Made by a program: the position numbers and the translations under genes. Of a DNA stretch of 64,000 nt, positions 44,455-52,303 are shown piece by piece. Every line of letters begins with the position of its first letter. Position 1 is the stretch's first letter. Source of the DNA: JAMCRM01 sp035561075 (GTDB lineage Bacteria; Acidobacteriota; Terriglobia; Bryobacterales; Bryobacteraceae); contig DATMYF010000069.1 of the NCBI GenBank assembly GCA_035561075.1, forward strand, positions 1-64,000. The letters run 5' to 3'. Below the pieces are notes generated by a model that was not told where the DNA came from, searched no databases, and saw only the letters and a list, made by a program, of their open reading frames with translations.

Positions 44455-44664
44455 TCATGCGGCCGTGGCAGCACGCGCACGCTTAACAAATGCGGCCATC
44501 GATTTGGCCATCTGCTCAAGGATGGCGGTCCATTCGTTAAGGTGCTCGACTCCGCTCGGCGAAAGCCTGTAAATGCGGCGCGCCGGGCCGCTCCCATTCA
44601 CATCCCACTTGGATACGACGTATCCATTGTTCTCCAGAGCTCGCAGCAATCGCGACAGGCACCA
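44455..44664 (-). pseudogene. PadR-like regulator, C-terminal fragment
   Basis: The minus-strand frame CLSRLLRALENNGYVVSKWD then GSGPARRIYRLSPSGVEHLN is the wing and following helix of PadR-type winged-helix regulators. The N-terminal helices are absent: just upstream the frame has a stop, and the DNA belongs to the overlapping membrane-protein frame. It is a deletion fusion, not a working regulator. Confidence 0.6.
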
Positions 44665-45061
44665 GTAACGTCAACTGCAGCAGAGGCCACAGTCCGATTC
44701 CAACAACTGGGACCACCGGCATTGCTTCGGAATAGGACCATGATCCACGCGCGAGTTCGAATCTCTCGATCGAGACCGCAGCCAACGCCCCGAGGAACGC
44801 CGACGAAAGCAGGACCGGCAAGCGCAAGAGTCGGCCGAGCAGCATCGCTGCGCCGCATATCACAAAGGCCAAGCCTGCATCCGCAGCGGCGGCAGCCGTA
44901 CATGGGGGAACGGTTGCAAGCCAAGGCTGATCCGCTAGCGTCGCATACATGCGCATCTGAGCCATTTCCCATACCCAGTTGCTTGCGAAGGAGACTAGAG
45001 GCAATACCAACCAGAAACGCGTACGGGGAGCCGGAAGCACGCTCTCCAATTCAAGCAGCAT
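44537..45061 (-). CDS. Integral membrane protein (C-terminus altered)
   Basis: A 174-residue frame with about four hydrophobic helices (FWLVLPLVSFASNWVWEMAQ; AGLAFVICGAAMLLGRLL; VLLSSAFLGALAAVSIERFE; LWPLLQLTLLVPVAIAAS). The final 30 residues run into DNA whose other frame encodes a PadR fragment, so the natural C-terminus is probably lost. Its ATG overlaps the end of the epimerase gene, suggesting one operon. No family named. Confidence 0.5.
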   Translation of the reverse strand: MLLELESVLPAPRTRFWLVLPLVSFASNWVWEMAQMRMYATLADQPWLATVPPCTAAAAADAGLAFVICGAAMLLGRLLRLPVLLSSAFLGALAAVSIERFELARGSWSYSEAMPVVPVVGIGLWPLLQLTLLVPVAIAASSGEQWIRRIQVGCEWERPGAPHLQAFAERSRAP

Positions 45062-46112
45062 GGAGCTTGACAGGCGACTCCAGCTTGTTCTCCCGAAACC
45101 ACTGCGCCGGGTCGGCCTTCAGGCGCTCCACTATGCGTGGCAAGGCCTGCCGGAGGGACCGGCGCGGCTGCCATCCGAGCGCACTGCGGGCTCTGCTGAT
45201 ATCGAGCTCATAATGATCGTCGGCGAGGTCGATCATCCACGGTTTGATGAACGGTTCCTCGCCCGGCACTTCGTCCTGGAGCCAGGCGCCTGCCTTGGCA
45301 ACACTTTTCGGAATCTCTTTGGTCTCCAATTCCTCGCCGTGAATCAACCGCCCAAGCAAGTGCTGAAGCTCGTCGTAGCTCAGGGTTTCCGCTTCTCCGA
45401 TCAGCAGGATGGTTTCACTTGAAAATTGAGATCTCCGTTTGACGGCCGCGGCGATTGCCCCTACGACGTCATCCAGGTGGACAAATGCTTGCCCGTGGCT
45501 CGGGTTGCCGGGGAACACCCGGCTGATCAGCCTGCGTTCATAGATGCGCTGAATCTGATGAGCGATTGGGATGGAATGACAGAGATCATCGTAGACACCG
45601 GCAATACGAAGGATTACCGCCGGCATTTCACCCCGCCGCTCGCGGATGAGATTCTCGGTCTCGACTTTCGACTTCGGATAGTCCCATTTCGGCTCGAGCG
45701 GCGAGTCCTCATTGATTGCGCGACCGGGCTCACTTGGTGCATGGACGAGCATCGTACTGGAGAACAGGAGTTGATCGACCCGAAAGTCCCGCAGCGCGTT
45801 CAGCAGCCGCTCGGTGCCACGGATCGTGATCTCTTCGTATTTCGGGCTCGGCTTGCCGGAGAAATCGTAGTACGCGGCCAAATGTACGACCGAGGCCAAG
45901 TGGTTCCCGTACGCGTATCGCACCCGCTCGAACGCCTCGCTGATACTCTCGACGGACATGAGGTCGACGCAGACACACTCCGCCATTGGCGGGGGGTGCG
46001 GATTTCCTTCACGGTCGAATCCTACCATCGTATAGTGCGGCGACAACGCCCGAATAGCCGCAGCGCCGATAAGTCCGCTGCTACCTGTGACCAAGACCAC
46101 GGGTTTTTCCAT
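45051..46112 (-). CDS. NAD-dependent epimerase/dehydratase (SDR)
   Basis: A 353-residue extended short-chain dehydrogenase. The nucleotide-binding glycine motif TGSSGLIGAAAIR is at about 9-21, VVHLAAYYDF near 80, the catalytic Ser/Thr (FSSTMLVH) and the YxxxK pair (WDYPKSKVE) near 150. It probably modifies a nucleotide sugar or similar substrate. I chose the ATG at 46112, with AAGGAAG 8 bp upstream; an ATG at 46133 is also in frame. It follows the VKOR gene on the minus strand after 61 bp. Confidence 0.85.
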   Translation of the reverse strand: MEKPVVLVTGSSGLIGAAAIRALSPHYTMVGFDREGNPHPPPMAECVCVDLMSVESISEAFERVRYAYGNHLASVVHLAAYYDFSGKPSPKYEEITIRGTERLLNALRDFRVDQLLFSSTMLVHAPSEPGRAINEDSPLEPKWDYPKSKVETENLIRERRGEMPAVILRIAGVYDDLCHSIPIAHQIQRIYERRLISRVFPGNPSHGQAFVHLDDVVGAIAAAVKRRSQFSSETILLIGEAETLSYDELQHLLGRLIHGEELETKEIPKSVAKAGAWLQDEVPGEEPFIKPWMIDLADDHYELDISRARSALGWQPRRSLRQALPRIVERLKADPAQWFRENKLESPVKLHAA

Positions 46113-46173
46113 CGACTTTACTTCCTTTGTCATCGCCTCTTTTATCGAACGGAGTAGCTCCCTCGTGCCACTG

Positions 46174-47676
46174 TCAGACAATGAGGCGGTCCCAGGCGGC
46201 ATAGCGTTCTCGAATGGGACCGCGCGGCAAGGCCAGCACCGCAACCAGAAGTCCGGTCACGATGCCGTTCCACTTGGCGCCGGGATTAGCTCCGATCAAA
46301 ATCCACGGTGCTGCGGCAATCCATAGGCCGAGCACGATGTTGAGAAACCGGCCCGCACGGATCACCTCTGCCATGACAATCACGGAAACCGTAACGACTA
46401 CCGCCCCCACCAAATGGTCGCTATCTGCAGCTCTCCCTTGTGTTCCGAAGATGGATGGTGCAAATATCAGCCACACGCCGAGAAGCGCGCTGGCCGCAAG
46501 GCTCCATGGCACGCTCACGCCCCACACCATCGGCGACCACCTTTTCGCGGCGGGCGCGCCGTAAGCCGGGGTGCGCTCGTCCTTGTTCTCCTCGCCTTCG
46601 AGAGTCCCGCCAACCCAGAAGGTGCGCCAAAAAGGTTTACCTTGTTGAACGCTTCGCTTTAGAAACTGCGCCATCGCAAAGACCTCATCGACGGTCAACG
46701 GAATCATCACCAGCATCACCGAGGCCGCCGCCAGGCAGAGGGTGCACCAGTGCCCGACAGCAACGGGTTGGAGGATCACCAGAACAATATGAGCGAGTCC
46801 GAGCGGCACTACGAGGATAAAGAAGAAGGTCACCATCCAGGGCATTGACCGCCAGCGCGTGACCCCACCCATCCAGCCCATCAGCATCTCGAACGTGTAT
46901 GCCGCGGCGCCGAGTCCAGCATCGGAGATCGGCCACATCTTTGAGACCTCTGACGTCAGCACTTTTACCGTGCCGTCTCCAAAGAAAGGATCCCAGGCAT
47001 CAGGGACGTAATGGAATTGGTAAGCAGCCAAATACCGCGAGATGAACCAGCCAATGGTCGCCAACGCGATCATGGGAGCCCGCTGGTGCCAACTCGAAGG
47101 GTTATAGGTCCATCCGGGCGGTATCTCGGGGCCGGGCTTCATCATCTCCATGTGGTGCGCCATGCCGGGCATCATAGGGACAAGGATTGACAGGGCAATC
47201 GCCAGGGCGCCGATCAAGGTGTCATTCACCATGGCGGCCGGAGTGGGAGCCCAGAAGAGCAGCGGAGCGAACTGCAACCAGGTGCCTACGAGCGCGACGC
47301 TCCAGCGGCCAACAAAGTCCCATCTCGGAAAAAGGGAAAGACCGGCAAACAGGAAAAGAAGGACTCCACTGACAACATCGCTCATCATCATCGGGCCGGT
47401 GGCATAGCCGAATGTGAAAGGGCTGCTCACCAGCCACAGCCCGAATGACATCACTACGAAATTTGTCCAGAGCCACGGGGCGCGCATCTGGATGATCATC
47501 TGGGCGTGGTTTTCCGCGCCGCCCTTTGCCCGATCCGGTCGTTCCCCGCGCCGTTGCTCGAGCCGCATGCCACATTTTGGGCAGGAACCTGGTCTATTCT
47601 GCTGAACCTCGGGATGCATAGGGCAGATGTAACGGATCGTTTGCTCAACGGCGTGATCTGTTTTGATATCGGCCAT
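46174..47676 (-). CDS. VKOR/SPW-repeat membrane protein with heavy-metal-binding motif
   Basis: A 500-residue membrane protein. Residues 15-36 carry a heavy-metal-binding domain (YICPMHPEV ... SCPKCGM). Two SPW-type helix pairs (about 75-115; 425-480) flank a vitamin K epoxide reductase-like core with the redox pair Cys311-Thr-Leu-Cys314 (GHWCTLC). VKOR proteins reoxidise thioredoxin-like partners that make disulfides. The joint presence of a copper-type CPMHP motif and its place beside copper genes suggest a role in metal-stressed envelope. The frame is open 75 codons upstream, but the ATG at 47676 has GAGGAGGG 3 bp before it. Confidence 0.82.
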   Translation of the reverse strand: MADIKTDHAVEQTIRYICPMHPEVQQNRPGSCPKCGMRLEQRRGERPDRAKGGAENHAQMIIQMRAPWLWTNFVVMSFGLWLVSSPFTFGYATGPMMMSDVVSGVLLFLFAGLSLFPRWDFVGRWSVALVGTWLQFAPLLFWAPTPAAMVNDTLIGALAIALSILVPMMPGMAHHMEMMKPGPEIPPGWTYNPSSWHQRAPMIALATIGWFISRYLAAYQFHYVPDAWDPFFGDGTVKVLTSEVSKMWPISDAGLGAAAYTFEMLMGWMGGVTRWRSMPWMVTFFFILVVPLGLAHIVLVILQPVAVGHWCTLCLAAASVMLVMIPLTVDEVFAMAQFLKRSVQQGKPFWRTFWVGGTLEGEENKDERTPAYGAPAAKRWSPMVWGVSVPWSLAASALLGVWLIFAPSIFGTQGRAADSDHLVGAVVVTVSVIVMAEVIRAGRFLNIVLGLWIAAAPWILIGANPGAKWNGIVTGLLVAVLALPRGPIRERYAAWDRLIV

Positions 47677-47797
47677 AATCCCTCCTCGTCTGGGTCTGCG
47701 CCGACCGGCGGGGCCGAGATCTCCGCTGGACATAGAGACATCGCCCGGCGGAGCTCCTGAGCTACCGAGGGACCGTGCAACCCAGTCTCGCCATGCC

Positions 47798-48013
47798 TTA
47801 TCGCGGTAGTCCGCGCCTCGTGTTGTTGGGCATGTCCATGTGCTGCGACCTCGGCTCGCTGCGGCCGTTCTTTCTTCGCATGCCGAAGAGCATGCCTCCA
47901 CAACACACCACCAGTAGCGCGGCGACTAACACGGCTGACGCCGACGCACCAAAGTACAGAGCAGCGGCCCCCGCAGCAATCGCCAGTGCGATGCAAACCA
48001 ACAACATTCTCAT
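47798..48013 (-). CDS. Small membrane protein, DUF2933-like
   Basis: 71 residues: two hydrophobic helices (LLVCIALAIAAGAAALYFGA; ASAVLVAALLVVCCGGMLFG) and a basic, Met/His-containing tail (HMDMPN). Small two-helix proteins like this are common in copper-resistance clusters; identification as DUF2933 is tentative. TGAGGA lies upstream of the ATG at 48013. Confidence 0.55.
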   Translation of the reverse strand: MRMLLVCIALAIAAGAAALYFGASASAVLVAALLVVCCGGMLFGMRRKNGRSEPRSQHMDMPNNTRRGLPR

Positions 48014-48185
48014 ATCCAAATCCTCATTTGTCCGCCGGATAAATCGTCAACATAAGGTTCCTCGCATGATTCCCTCGGGTGCTGCAGAAGCAGGATCATT
48101 GGACGCGATTTCGTGGGGCTTGGAGTTGCGGCCCACTGCGCGTGGGCAGCACCCTATCTGCAATTGGCGTCGAATTCTGCCGGAC

Positions 48186-48575
48186 TCACGGCTGCTTGTC
48201 GCGTTTCTTTTGCTCCCCCTGGCCGCCCTGCATCATCCCTCCCTTTCCGTGCATGCCCATCATGTTCATGCACATATTCATGTGGCTCTGCATCGCGGCT
48301 AACGGTTTCTGCGCCTGCTCGATGGCACTCCGCATTTTGGCCGGGTCGTTGGACTGCTTTGCGTCTTCCAGTGTCTTTTCCAGGTTCGCGGCGGATTCTC
48401 GTGTGCGCTGGCAATGCTGCCGGCACTCCTTCATCATGTTGTCCATGGACATCATGCCGTCCTGCTGCTGCCCTTCCTTCTTCTCTTGCTCGGGTTGCTG
48501 CGCCTTGACCATCACCGGCGTCGTAAAGCTGAAGGCTGTGGCGACTGCGATCACCGCTAACGATTGAATTCTCAT
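48186..48575 (-). CDS. Periplasmic Met/His-rich protein
   Basis: A 129-residue protein with signal peptide (SLAVIAVATAFSFTTPVMVKA), then a coiled-coil-like charged helix region (about 40-95) framed by Met clusters (GMMSMDNMM; MNMCMNMMGMHGKGGMM). Such thioether-rich stretches bind Cu(I)/Ag(I). GGAGGG lies 6 bp before the ATG. It belongs to the metal-resistance block; metal binding is inferred. Confidence 0.7.
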   Translation of the reverse strand: MRIQSLAVIAVATAFSFTTPVMVKAQQPEQEKKEGQQQDGMMSMDNMMKECRQHCQRTRESAANLEKTLEDAKQSNDPAKMRSAIEQAQKPLAAMQSHMNMCMNMMGMHGKGGMMQGGQGEQKKRDKQP

Positions 48576-48790
48576 ACCTATCCCTCCTTCATGATTCCTG
48601 GCGAAACCAGCCAATGGGTGGCATAACGTCCGAGTTCTGGTCGGCTGCCCCCTGCCACCACAGCCCTTTTGCCCGTTCGTTTCCGGCAACTTTTTCAGGG
48701 TGCCTTTCTTCTCGTGTCCCGCAGCGGCTTGCGTAATCCTGCTCTTGAAGAGCCCGAAGATCGACGTAGTTCGCGGGAGATCGACTCGGG

Positions 48791-48901
48791 TTACCTCTTT
48801 GCGAGCCGCACGATAGCGAAGATGAGCAGGATGATCAGACCGACCACCAGAATCCATCCGGCGATTCACATCCAGCACGGGCCGCCCATTGGCATCTGCA
48901 T
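48791..48901 (-). pseudogene. 36-codon membrane peptide with in-frame UGA
   Basis: From the ATG at 48901 (GGAGAGG 5 bp upstream) the frame reads MQMPMGGPCWM, then TGA (48868-48866), then IAGWILVVGLIILLIFAIVR and LAKR before TAA at 48793-48791. The whole is a plausible single-helix mini-protein with a metal-friendly Met/Cys head, like others in copper clusters. The UGA sits where a Trp codon (UGG) would fit, so a one-base nonsense change, a sequence error or special decoding are the options. Confidence 0.5.
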
Positions 48902-48959
48902 ACATACCTCTCCCTTCACGGACTCTTGCAAGCTTGGTTCCGTTTCGGGCAGAACCCGC

Positions 48960-48990
48960 TTGACTCGGTACCTACCAACAGGGTTTACGC
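48960..48990 (+). promoter_or_regulatory. mer-type promoter with 19-bp spacer upstream of merR
   Basis: TTGACT (48960-48965), a 19-bp spacer containing the partial dyad ACC..ACAGGGT, and TTACGC (48985-48990) closely follow the layout of the classic mer promoter (TTGACT, 19 bp, TTACGCT). The over-long spacer is the hallmark of promoters twisted open by MerR-family activators. It lies 20 bp before merR. Confidence 0.7.
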
Positions 48991-49010
48991 TGGTGGCAGG
49001 TGATACGAAG

Positions 49011-49418
49011 ATGATGCCGCTGAGGTCAAAGCAACTTGCGGAGCGTTCGGGCGTCAACCTTCAGACCATCCGCTACTACCAGGAAATCGGCCTGCTTCCG
49101 GAGCCACCTCGATCGGCCGCCGGCTACCGCAGGTTTCCACCGGATACTGTGAGAAGGATACGGTTTATCAAGCGCGCGCAAGAACTTGGATTCGCGCTGG
49201 CAGAGGTGAAGGAACTGCTCGCGCTACAGGTCCAGACGGGCGCAACCTGTGCGGACGTCCGGCATCGGGCCAACGCCAAAATCGCCGATATCGAAGCTAA
49301 GATCCGCGACCTGCGTTGGATGATGAACGCGCTCGAACGGTTGGCGGCGTCATGCTCGGGGGCCGGTCCGGTCGGCAACTGTCCGATCCTCGATTATTTC
49401 GACGAGAAGGAGTCATGA
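49011..49418 (+). CDS. merR: Hg(II)-responsive MerR-type regulator
   Basis: A 135-residue regulator. The N-terminal winged helix (LAERSGVNLQTIRYYQEIGL ... GYRRF) is followed by a long dimer helix. The three Cys at 80, 115 and 124 have spacings of 35 and 9, exactly those of the Hg(II) ligands Cys82, Cys117 and Cys126 in Tn501 MerR; CueR lacks this trio. It should therefore sense mercury and act on the promoter just upstream. The frame is open upstream, but this ATG starts the conserved fold. It is followed 4 bp later by a MerC-like gene. Confidence 0.88.
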   Translation: MMPLRSKQLAERSGVNLQTIRYYQEIGLLPEPPRSAAGYRRFPPDTVRRIRFIKRAQELGFALAEVKELLALQVQTGATCADVRHRANAKIADIEAKIRDLRWMMNALERLAASCSGAGPVGNCPILDYFDEKES

Positions 49419-49422
49419 TCGG

Positions 49423-50196
49423 ATGCTGGTTGAGCTGATCTATCAAACGAATTGTCCAAACGTTCGCCGAGCTCGAGAGAATCTCCTCGAAGCTCTGGCG
49501 GGATCAGGTGCTCCTGCCCGCTGGACGGAATGGGATTCCACCGGTCCGGGCGCGCCGGCTTACGCGAGACACTTTGCCTCGCCTACGATCCTCGTGAACG
49601 GACGTGATGTGGCCACCGATAACGGCGTAGATAGTGGCGCCGCTTGCCGTCTTTACATCGGACCGCAAGGTTCGATCTCCGGCGCACCTAGTGTTGAACT
49701 GATTGCTGCAGCGCTCGCGCCGTGGGCGTCAGACAAACCGAGTGGCCCGGCTTGGAGACGCGGCCTCGCGGTCGCGCCCGGAGTCGGTGTAGCGTTTCTG
49801 CCGAAGCTCGCCTGTCCGGCATGCTGGCCGGCCTACGCGGCTCTCGTATCAAGCCTCGGCCTGGGCTTCCTGCTGTCCACGAGGTATCTGCTCGGCTTCA
49901 GCCTCGTCTTCCTGAGCTTAACCCTGGTGGCGATCGCATTAGCTGGGTGGAGGCAGCGCCGCTACTTGCCACTGTGCGTGGGCGCTGCCGCATCAGCCGC
50001 GATTGTGGCGGCGAAGTTTGCGCTGGATTCGCCTGTACTGCTGTACGCAGGAGCCATGGGCTTGATGGCCGCCGGTGTTTGGAGCAACTGGCCACGCCGG
50101 AAGTTGCTCACAGGGGAATGCCGAAGATGCAATGGAAATGACTCTGATGGAATCGAATTCAAGGAGCAGAACGATGCAGAACAAACGACAAATTGA
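49423..50196 (+). CDS. Thioredoxin-like/MerC-like membrane fusion protein
   Basis: A 257-residue protein. Residues 1-100 look like a thioredoxin fold with NCPN (Cys11) and SPTILVNGRDV. Residues 115-225 hold about four helices beginning with LPKLACPACWPAYAALVSSL (Cys131, Cys134), reminiscent of MerC/MerT mercury-uptake proteins that carry paired Cys in the first helix. I infer transport or thiol handling of Hg(II). It starts 4 bp after merR stops, with GAAGGAG upstream, so the two are one operon. Confidence 0.65.
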   Translation: MLVELIYQTNCPNVRRARENLLEALAGSGAPARWTEWDSTGPGAPAYARHFASPTILVNGRDVATDNGVDSGAACRLYIGPQGSISGAPSVELIAAALAPWASDKPSGPAWRRGLAVAPGVGVAFLPKLACPACWPAYAALVSSLGLGFLLSTRYLLGFSLVFLSLTLVAIALAGWRQRRYLPLCVGAAASAAIVAAKFALDSPVLLYAGAMGLMAAGVWSNWPRRKLLTGECRRCNGNDSDGIEFKEQNDAEQTTN

Positions 50197-50446
50197 AATT
50201 TTCAGTGCGGGCTGCCCCGCATGTGAAGAAACGATCAAGCTGGTGAATGATGTCGCCTGCCCAAGCTGCGAGATCACGGTCTTGGACATGCGGCAGCCTG
50301 ACGTGGCGGCAAAGGCGAAAGGCTACGGAATCCGAAGCGTACCGGCTGTCGTTATTAACGGCCAGCTTGCCTCCTGCTGCACGGGCCGGGGAGTGGACGA
50401 ATCGGCACTTCGAGCAGGCGGGCTGGGCGTCCCGCTTGGATCCTGA
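50174..50446 (+). CDS. Thioredoxin/glutaredoxin-like protein
   Basis: A 90-residue protein with Cys14-Pro-Ala-Cys17 (SAGCPACEE), a second pair Cys29-Pro-Ser-Cys32, the cis-Pro segment (IRSVPAVVINGQ) and a further CC pair (ASCCTG). It overlaps the end of the MerC-like gene by 23 bp and has AAGGAG upstream. Small CPAC proteins of this type accompany mer genes and may deliver Hg(II) or reducing power. No merA reductase is found in the window. Confidence 0.78.
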   Translation: MQNKRQIEIFSAGCPACEETIKLVNDVACPSCEITVLDMRQPDVAAKAKGYGIRSVPAVVINGQLASCCTGRGVDESALRAGGLGVPLGS

Positions 50447-50524
50447 AGTTGCGTACCCCGGAATAAAACGACGTTGATCGGGACTATTGGACCGGGTGCG
50501 CATCTTTTCTGAAGCGGCCCGCAG

Positions 50525-50554
50525 TTGACAAAGCGGATGGCAGGTTTGTACAGT
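50525..50554 (+). promoter_or_regulatory. Candidate promoter of the Cus region
   Basis: TTGACA (50525-50530), 18-bp spacer, TACAGT (50549-50554). The ATG at 50561 is only 6 bp after the -10, so the transcript may be leaderless. Confidence 0.4.
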
Positions 50555-50560
50555 CACGAT

Positions 50561-50923
50561 ATGAGCGGCAGGCGAGTGATCCCGATGTTGATCGCCGTCG
50601 TCATGCTTCTGCTCCGAGGCGGGGACTGCGTGAGCCTGCTTTTCGCCGACCAGCAGACGAAAGAATGCTGCACGAAAGGACATTGTTCCCCGGGCCAGAA
50701 GGCCGATCCATGCTGTGAATCGAGCAACTCGGCCCCAATCAAGTATTTTCAGGCTCAAGGCAAATTCTCGATCCCGCCGCTAAGCGATGTGGCCGTTGCT
50801 CTTTTCGCTGAAGCTGTTCCGCAACTGATGTCGGCGGATCCCAGGCCATTCGCACCGGGTTTTTCCTTCCAGTCTCCTCCACCTGGCGCTTCGAGTCAGG
50901 CGCCCCTACCCCTTCTGATCTAG
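50561..50923 (+). CDS. Secreted Cys-rich small protein
   Basis: 120 residues: signal peptide (VIPMLIAVVMLLLRGGDC) and a Cys-rich patch (Cys36, 37, 42, 51 and 52 in ECCTKGHCSPG and PCCESS), then a Pro/Ser-rich tail. Thiol-rich exported proteins of this shape precede CusCBA genes in related bacteria as I recall. A metal-binding role is inferred. It lies 80 bp before cusC. Confidence 0.6.
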   Translation: MSGRRVIPMLIAVVMLLLRGGDCVSLLFADQQTKECCTKGHCSPGQKADPCCESSNSAPIKYFQAQGKFSIPPLSDVAVALFAEAVPQLMSADPRPFAPGFSFQSPPPGASSQAPLPLLI

Positions 50924-51003
50924 ACATTCCTCGGGAACTCGTCCGTTGCCGCGCGGGTGAACCCTGCGGGCTGCAATGAACAAAAATCCCTGGAGGAAAG
51001 TGT

Positions 51004-52293
51004 ATGTTCGCGCTCAGGCGCTTCAGCACACTCCTTCCCTCGCTGGTGCTAGTGACGCCGGGTCTGCTTGCTCAGACTCAGGCGACCGTCGCACCGGCAA
51101 CAGAGAAGGAGCAAGCGGTTGCCATTGGTGATCTCGTAAACGAGCTTATCAAGAACAATCCCGATATCCGTGCGGCGCAGTATCGCGTGGACGCGGCGAT
51201 GAAGCGGCCGTCTCAAATGAGCACGCTGCCCGAGCCGAAGCTCACGGCGACAAACTTCGGCGTCGGGCATCCGTTTTCCCGGCTCCCCGACAGCAATTTC
51301 GCCTACTATAGCTTCGGATTCTCGCAGGAGATCCCGTATCCCGGCAAGCTCACACTCGCTGGCGAAGAGGCTCGGAAGGAGGCCGAGAGCGAGCGGGAGA
51401 TGTACCGAACCATCGTTTTGGACAAGATCTCGCAGCTCAAGGTCGCCTACTACGAGTGGTACGGAATCGTTAAGGCGATCGACATCACGACGAAAAACCG
51501 GGAGTTGCTCGAGCGCCTGGAGCGAATCGCTCGAGCCCGCTATTCCGTTGGTAAGGGCATTCAGCAGGATGTGCTGAAAGCACAGGTCGAGCAATCCACG
51601 CTCGCACAGCAGCTCGAAGTGCTCGGCCAGCGCAAAGCAACAGTCGAAGCTCGCATTCGATCGTTGATCGTCTCCGAACGCCCTCTGACCCGCCCCAGCG
51701 GCGTCCAGCTATCTCCGTTGTCGGTAACGCTCGATGAGATCCTGGCAGCGCTCGATCGCCAGGCGCCGCGACTGAAGGCCAGGCAGGCAATCCTCGACAG
51801 CCGAGCGGTAAACATCGAGCGGTCGAAGAAGGAGTACCGGCCTGACTTTGGCGTGAGTGTCCAGTGGCAGAAAACCGGCGCTCCGTTTCCGGATTACTAC
51901 ATGGCCACAGCCGAGGTGAAGATTCCGCTCTACTTCTGGAGAAAGCAGCGCCTGGGCGTCGAAGAGTCGGTGGCGCGATTCCGCGAAGCTCGCCAAAACT
52001 ATCACTCTGAACGACAGGAGCTGATGTTTCAGGTCAAGGATTACTTTTTCACCGCCAAAACAAGCGAACGGCTACTGGAGCTGTACCGGTCGGGAATCAT
52101 ACCCCAGTCCTCGTTATCGCTCGAATCGGCGATGGCCGGATACGAGGTCGGCAGTGTCGACTTCCTCACGCTCATGAACAACTTCATGACGCTGTTGAGC
52201 TACGAGATGCAGTACTACGACGAACTCTCAAAGCACGGGCAGGCCATTGCGCGCTTGGAAGCCCTTGTTGACACGCCGCTCGGCCGGCCTTAG
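51004..52293 (+). CDS. cusC: TolC-family outer-membrane efflux protein (CusC-like)
   Basis: A 429-residue outer-membrane channel with signal peptide (STLLPSLVLVTPGLLAQ). Two OEP repeats are visible: LVNELIKNNPDIRAAQYRVD and PRLKARQAILDSRAVNIERS start the paired helices; PDFGVSVQWQ and AEVKIPLYFW are barrel strands. It lacks the lipobox Cys of E. coli CusC. GGAGGAAA precedes the ATG. It forms the outer part of the tripartite pump with the next two genes. Confidence 0.9.
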   Translation: MFALRRFSTLLPSLVLVTPGLLAQTQATVAPATEKEQAVAIGDLVNELIKNNPDIRAAQYRVDAAMKRPSQMSTLPEPKLTATNFGVGHPFSRLPDSNFAYYSFGFSQEIPYPGKLTLAGEEARKEAESEREMYRTIVLDKISQLKVAYYEWYGIVKAIDITTKNRELLERLERIARARYSVGKGIQQDVLKAQVEQSTLAQQLEVLGQRKATVEARIRSLIVSERPLTRPSGVQLSPLSVTLDEILAALDRQAPRLKARQAILDSRAVNIERSKKEYRPDFGVSVQWQKTGAPFPDYYMATAEVKIPLYFWRKQRLGVEESVARFREARQNYHSERQELMFQVKDYFFTAKTSERLLELYRSGIIPQSSLSLESAMAGYEVGSVDFLTLMNNFMTLLSYEMQYYDELSKHGQAIARLEALVDTPLGRP

Positions 52294-52303
52294 GAGAGCC
52301 GCG

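Noticed and set aside
44750..44780. GTTCGAATCTCTCG resembling the 3' part of tRNA-Pro(CGG), a possible attachment repeat
   Set aside because: Only about 13 matching bases with a gap, and it lies inside the coding frame of the membrane protein.
47677..47901. 75-codon N-terminal extension of the VKOR gene
   Set aside because: The internal ATG at 47676 has a near-perfect GAGGAGGG site and starts just before the metal motif.
48866..48868. UGA as a genuine selenocysteine codon
   Set aside because: Position fits Trp, other one-base breaks occur in the window, and I could not fold a convincing SECIS; kept only as a finding to test.
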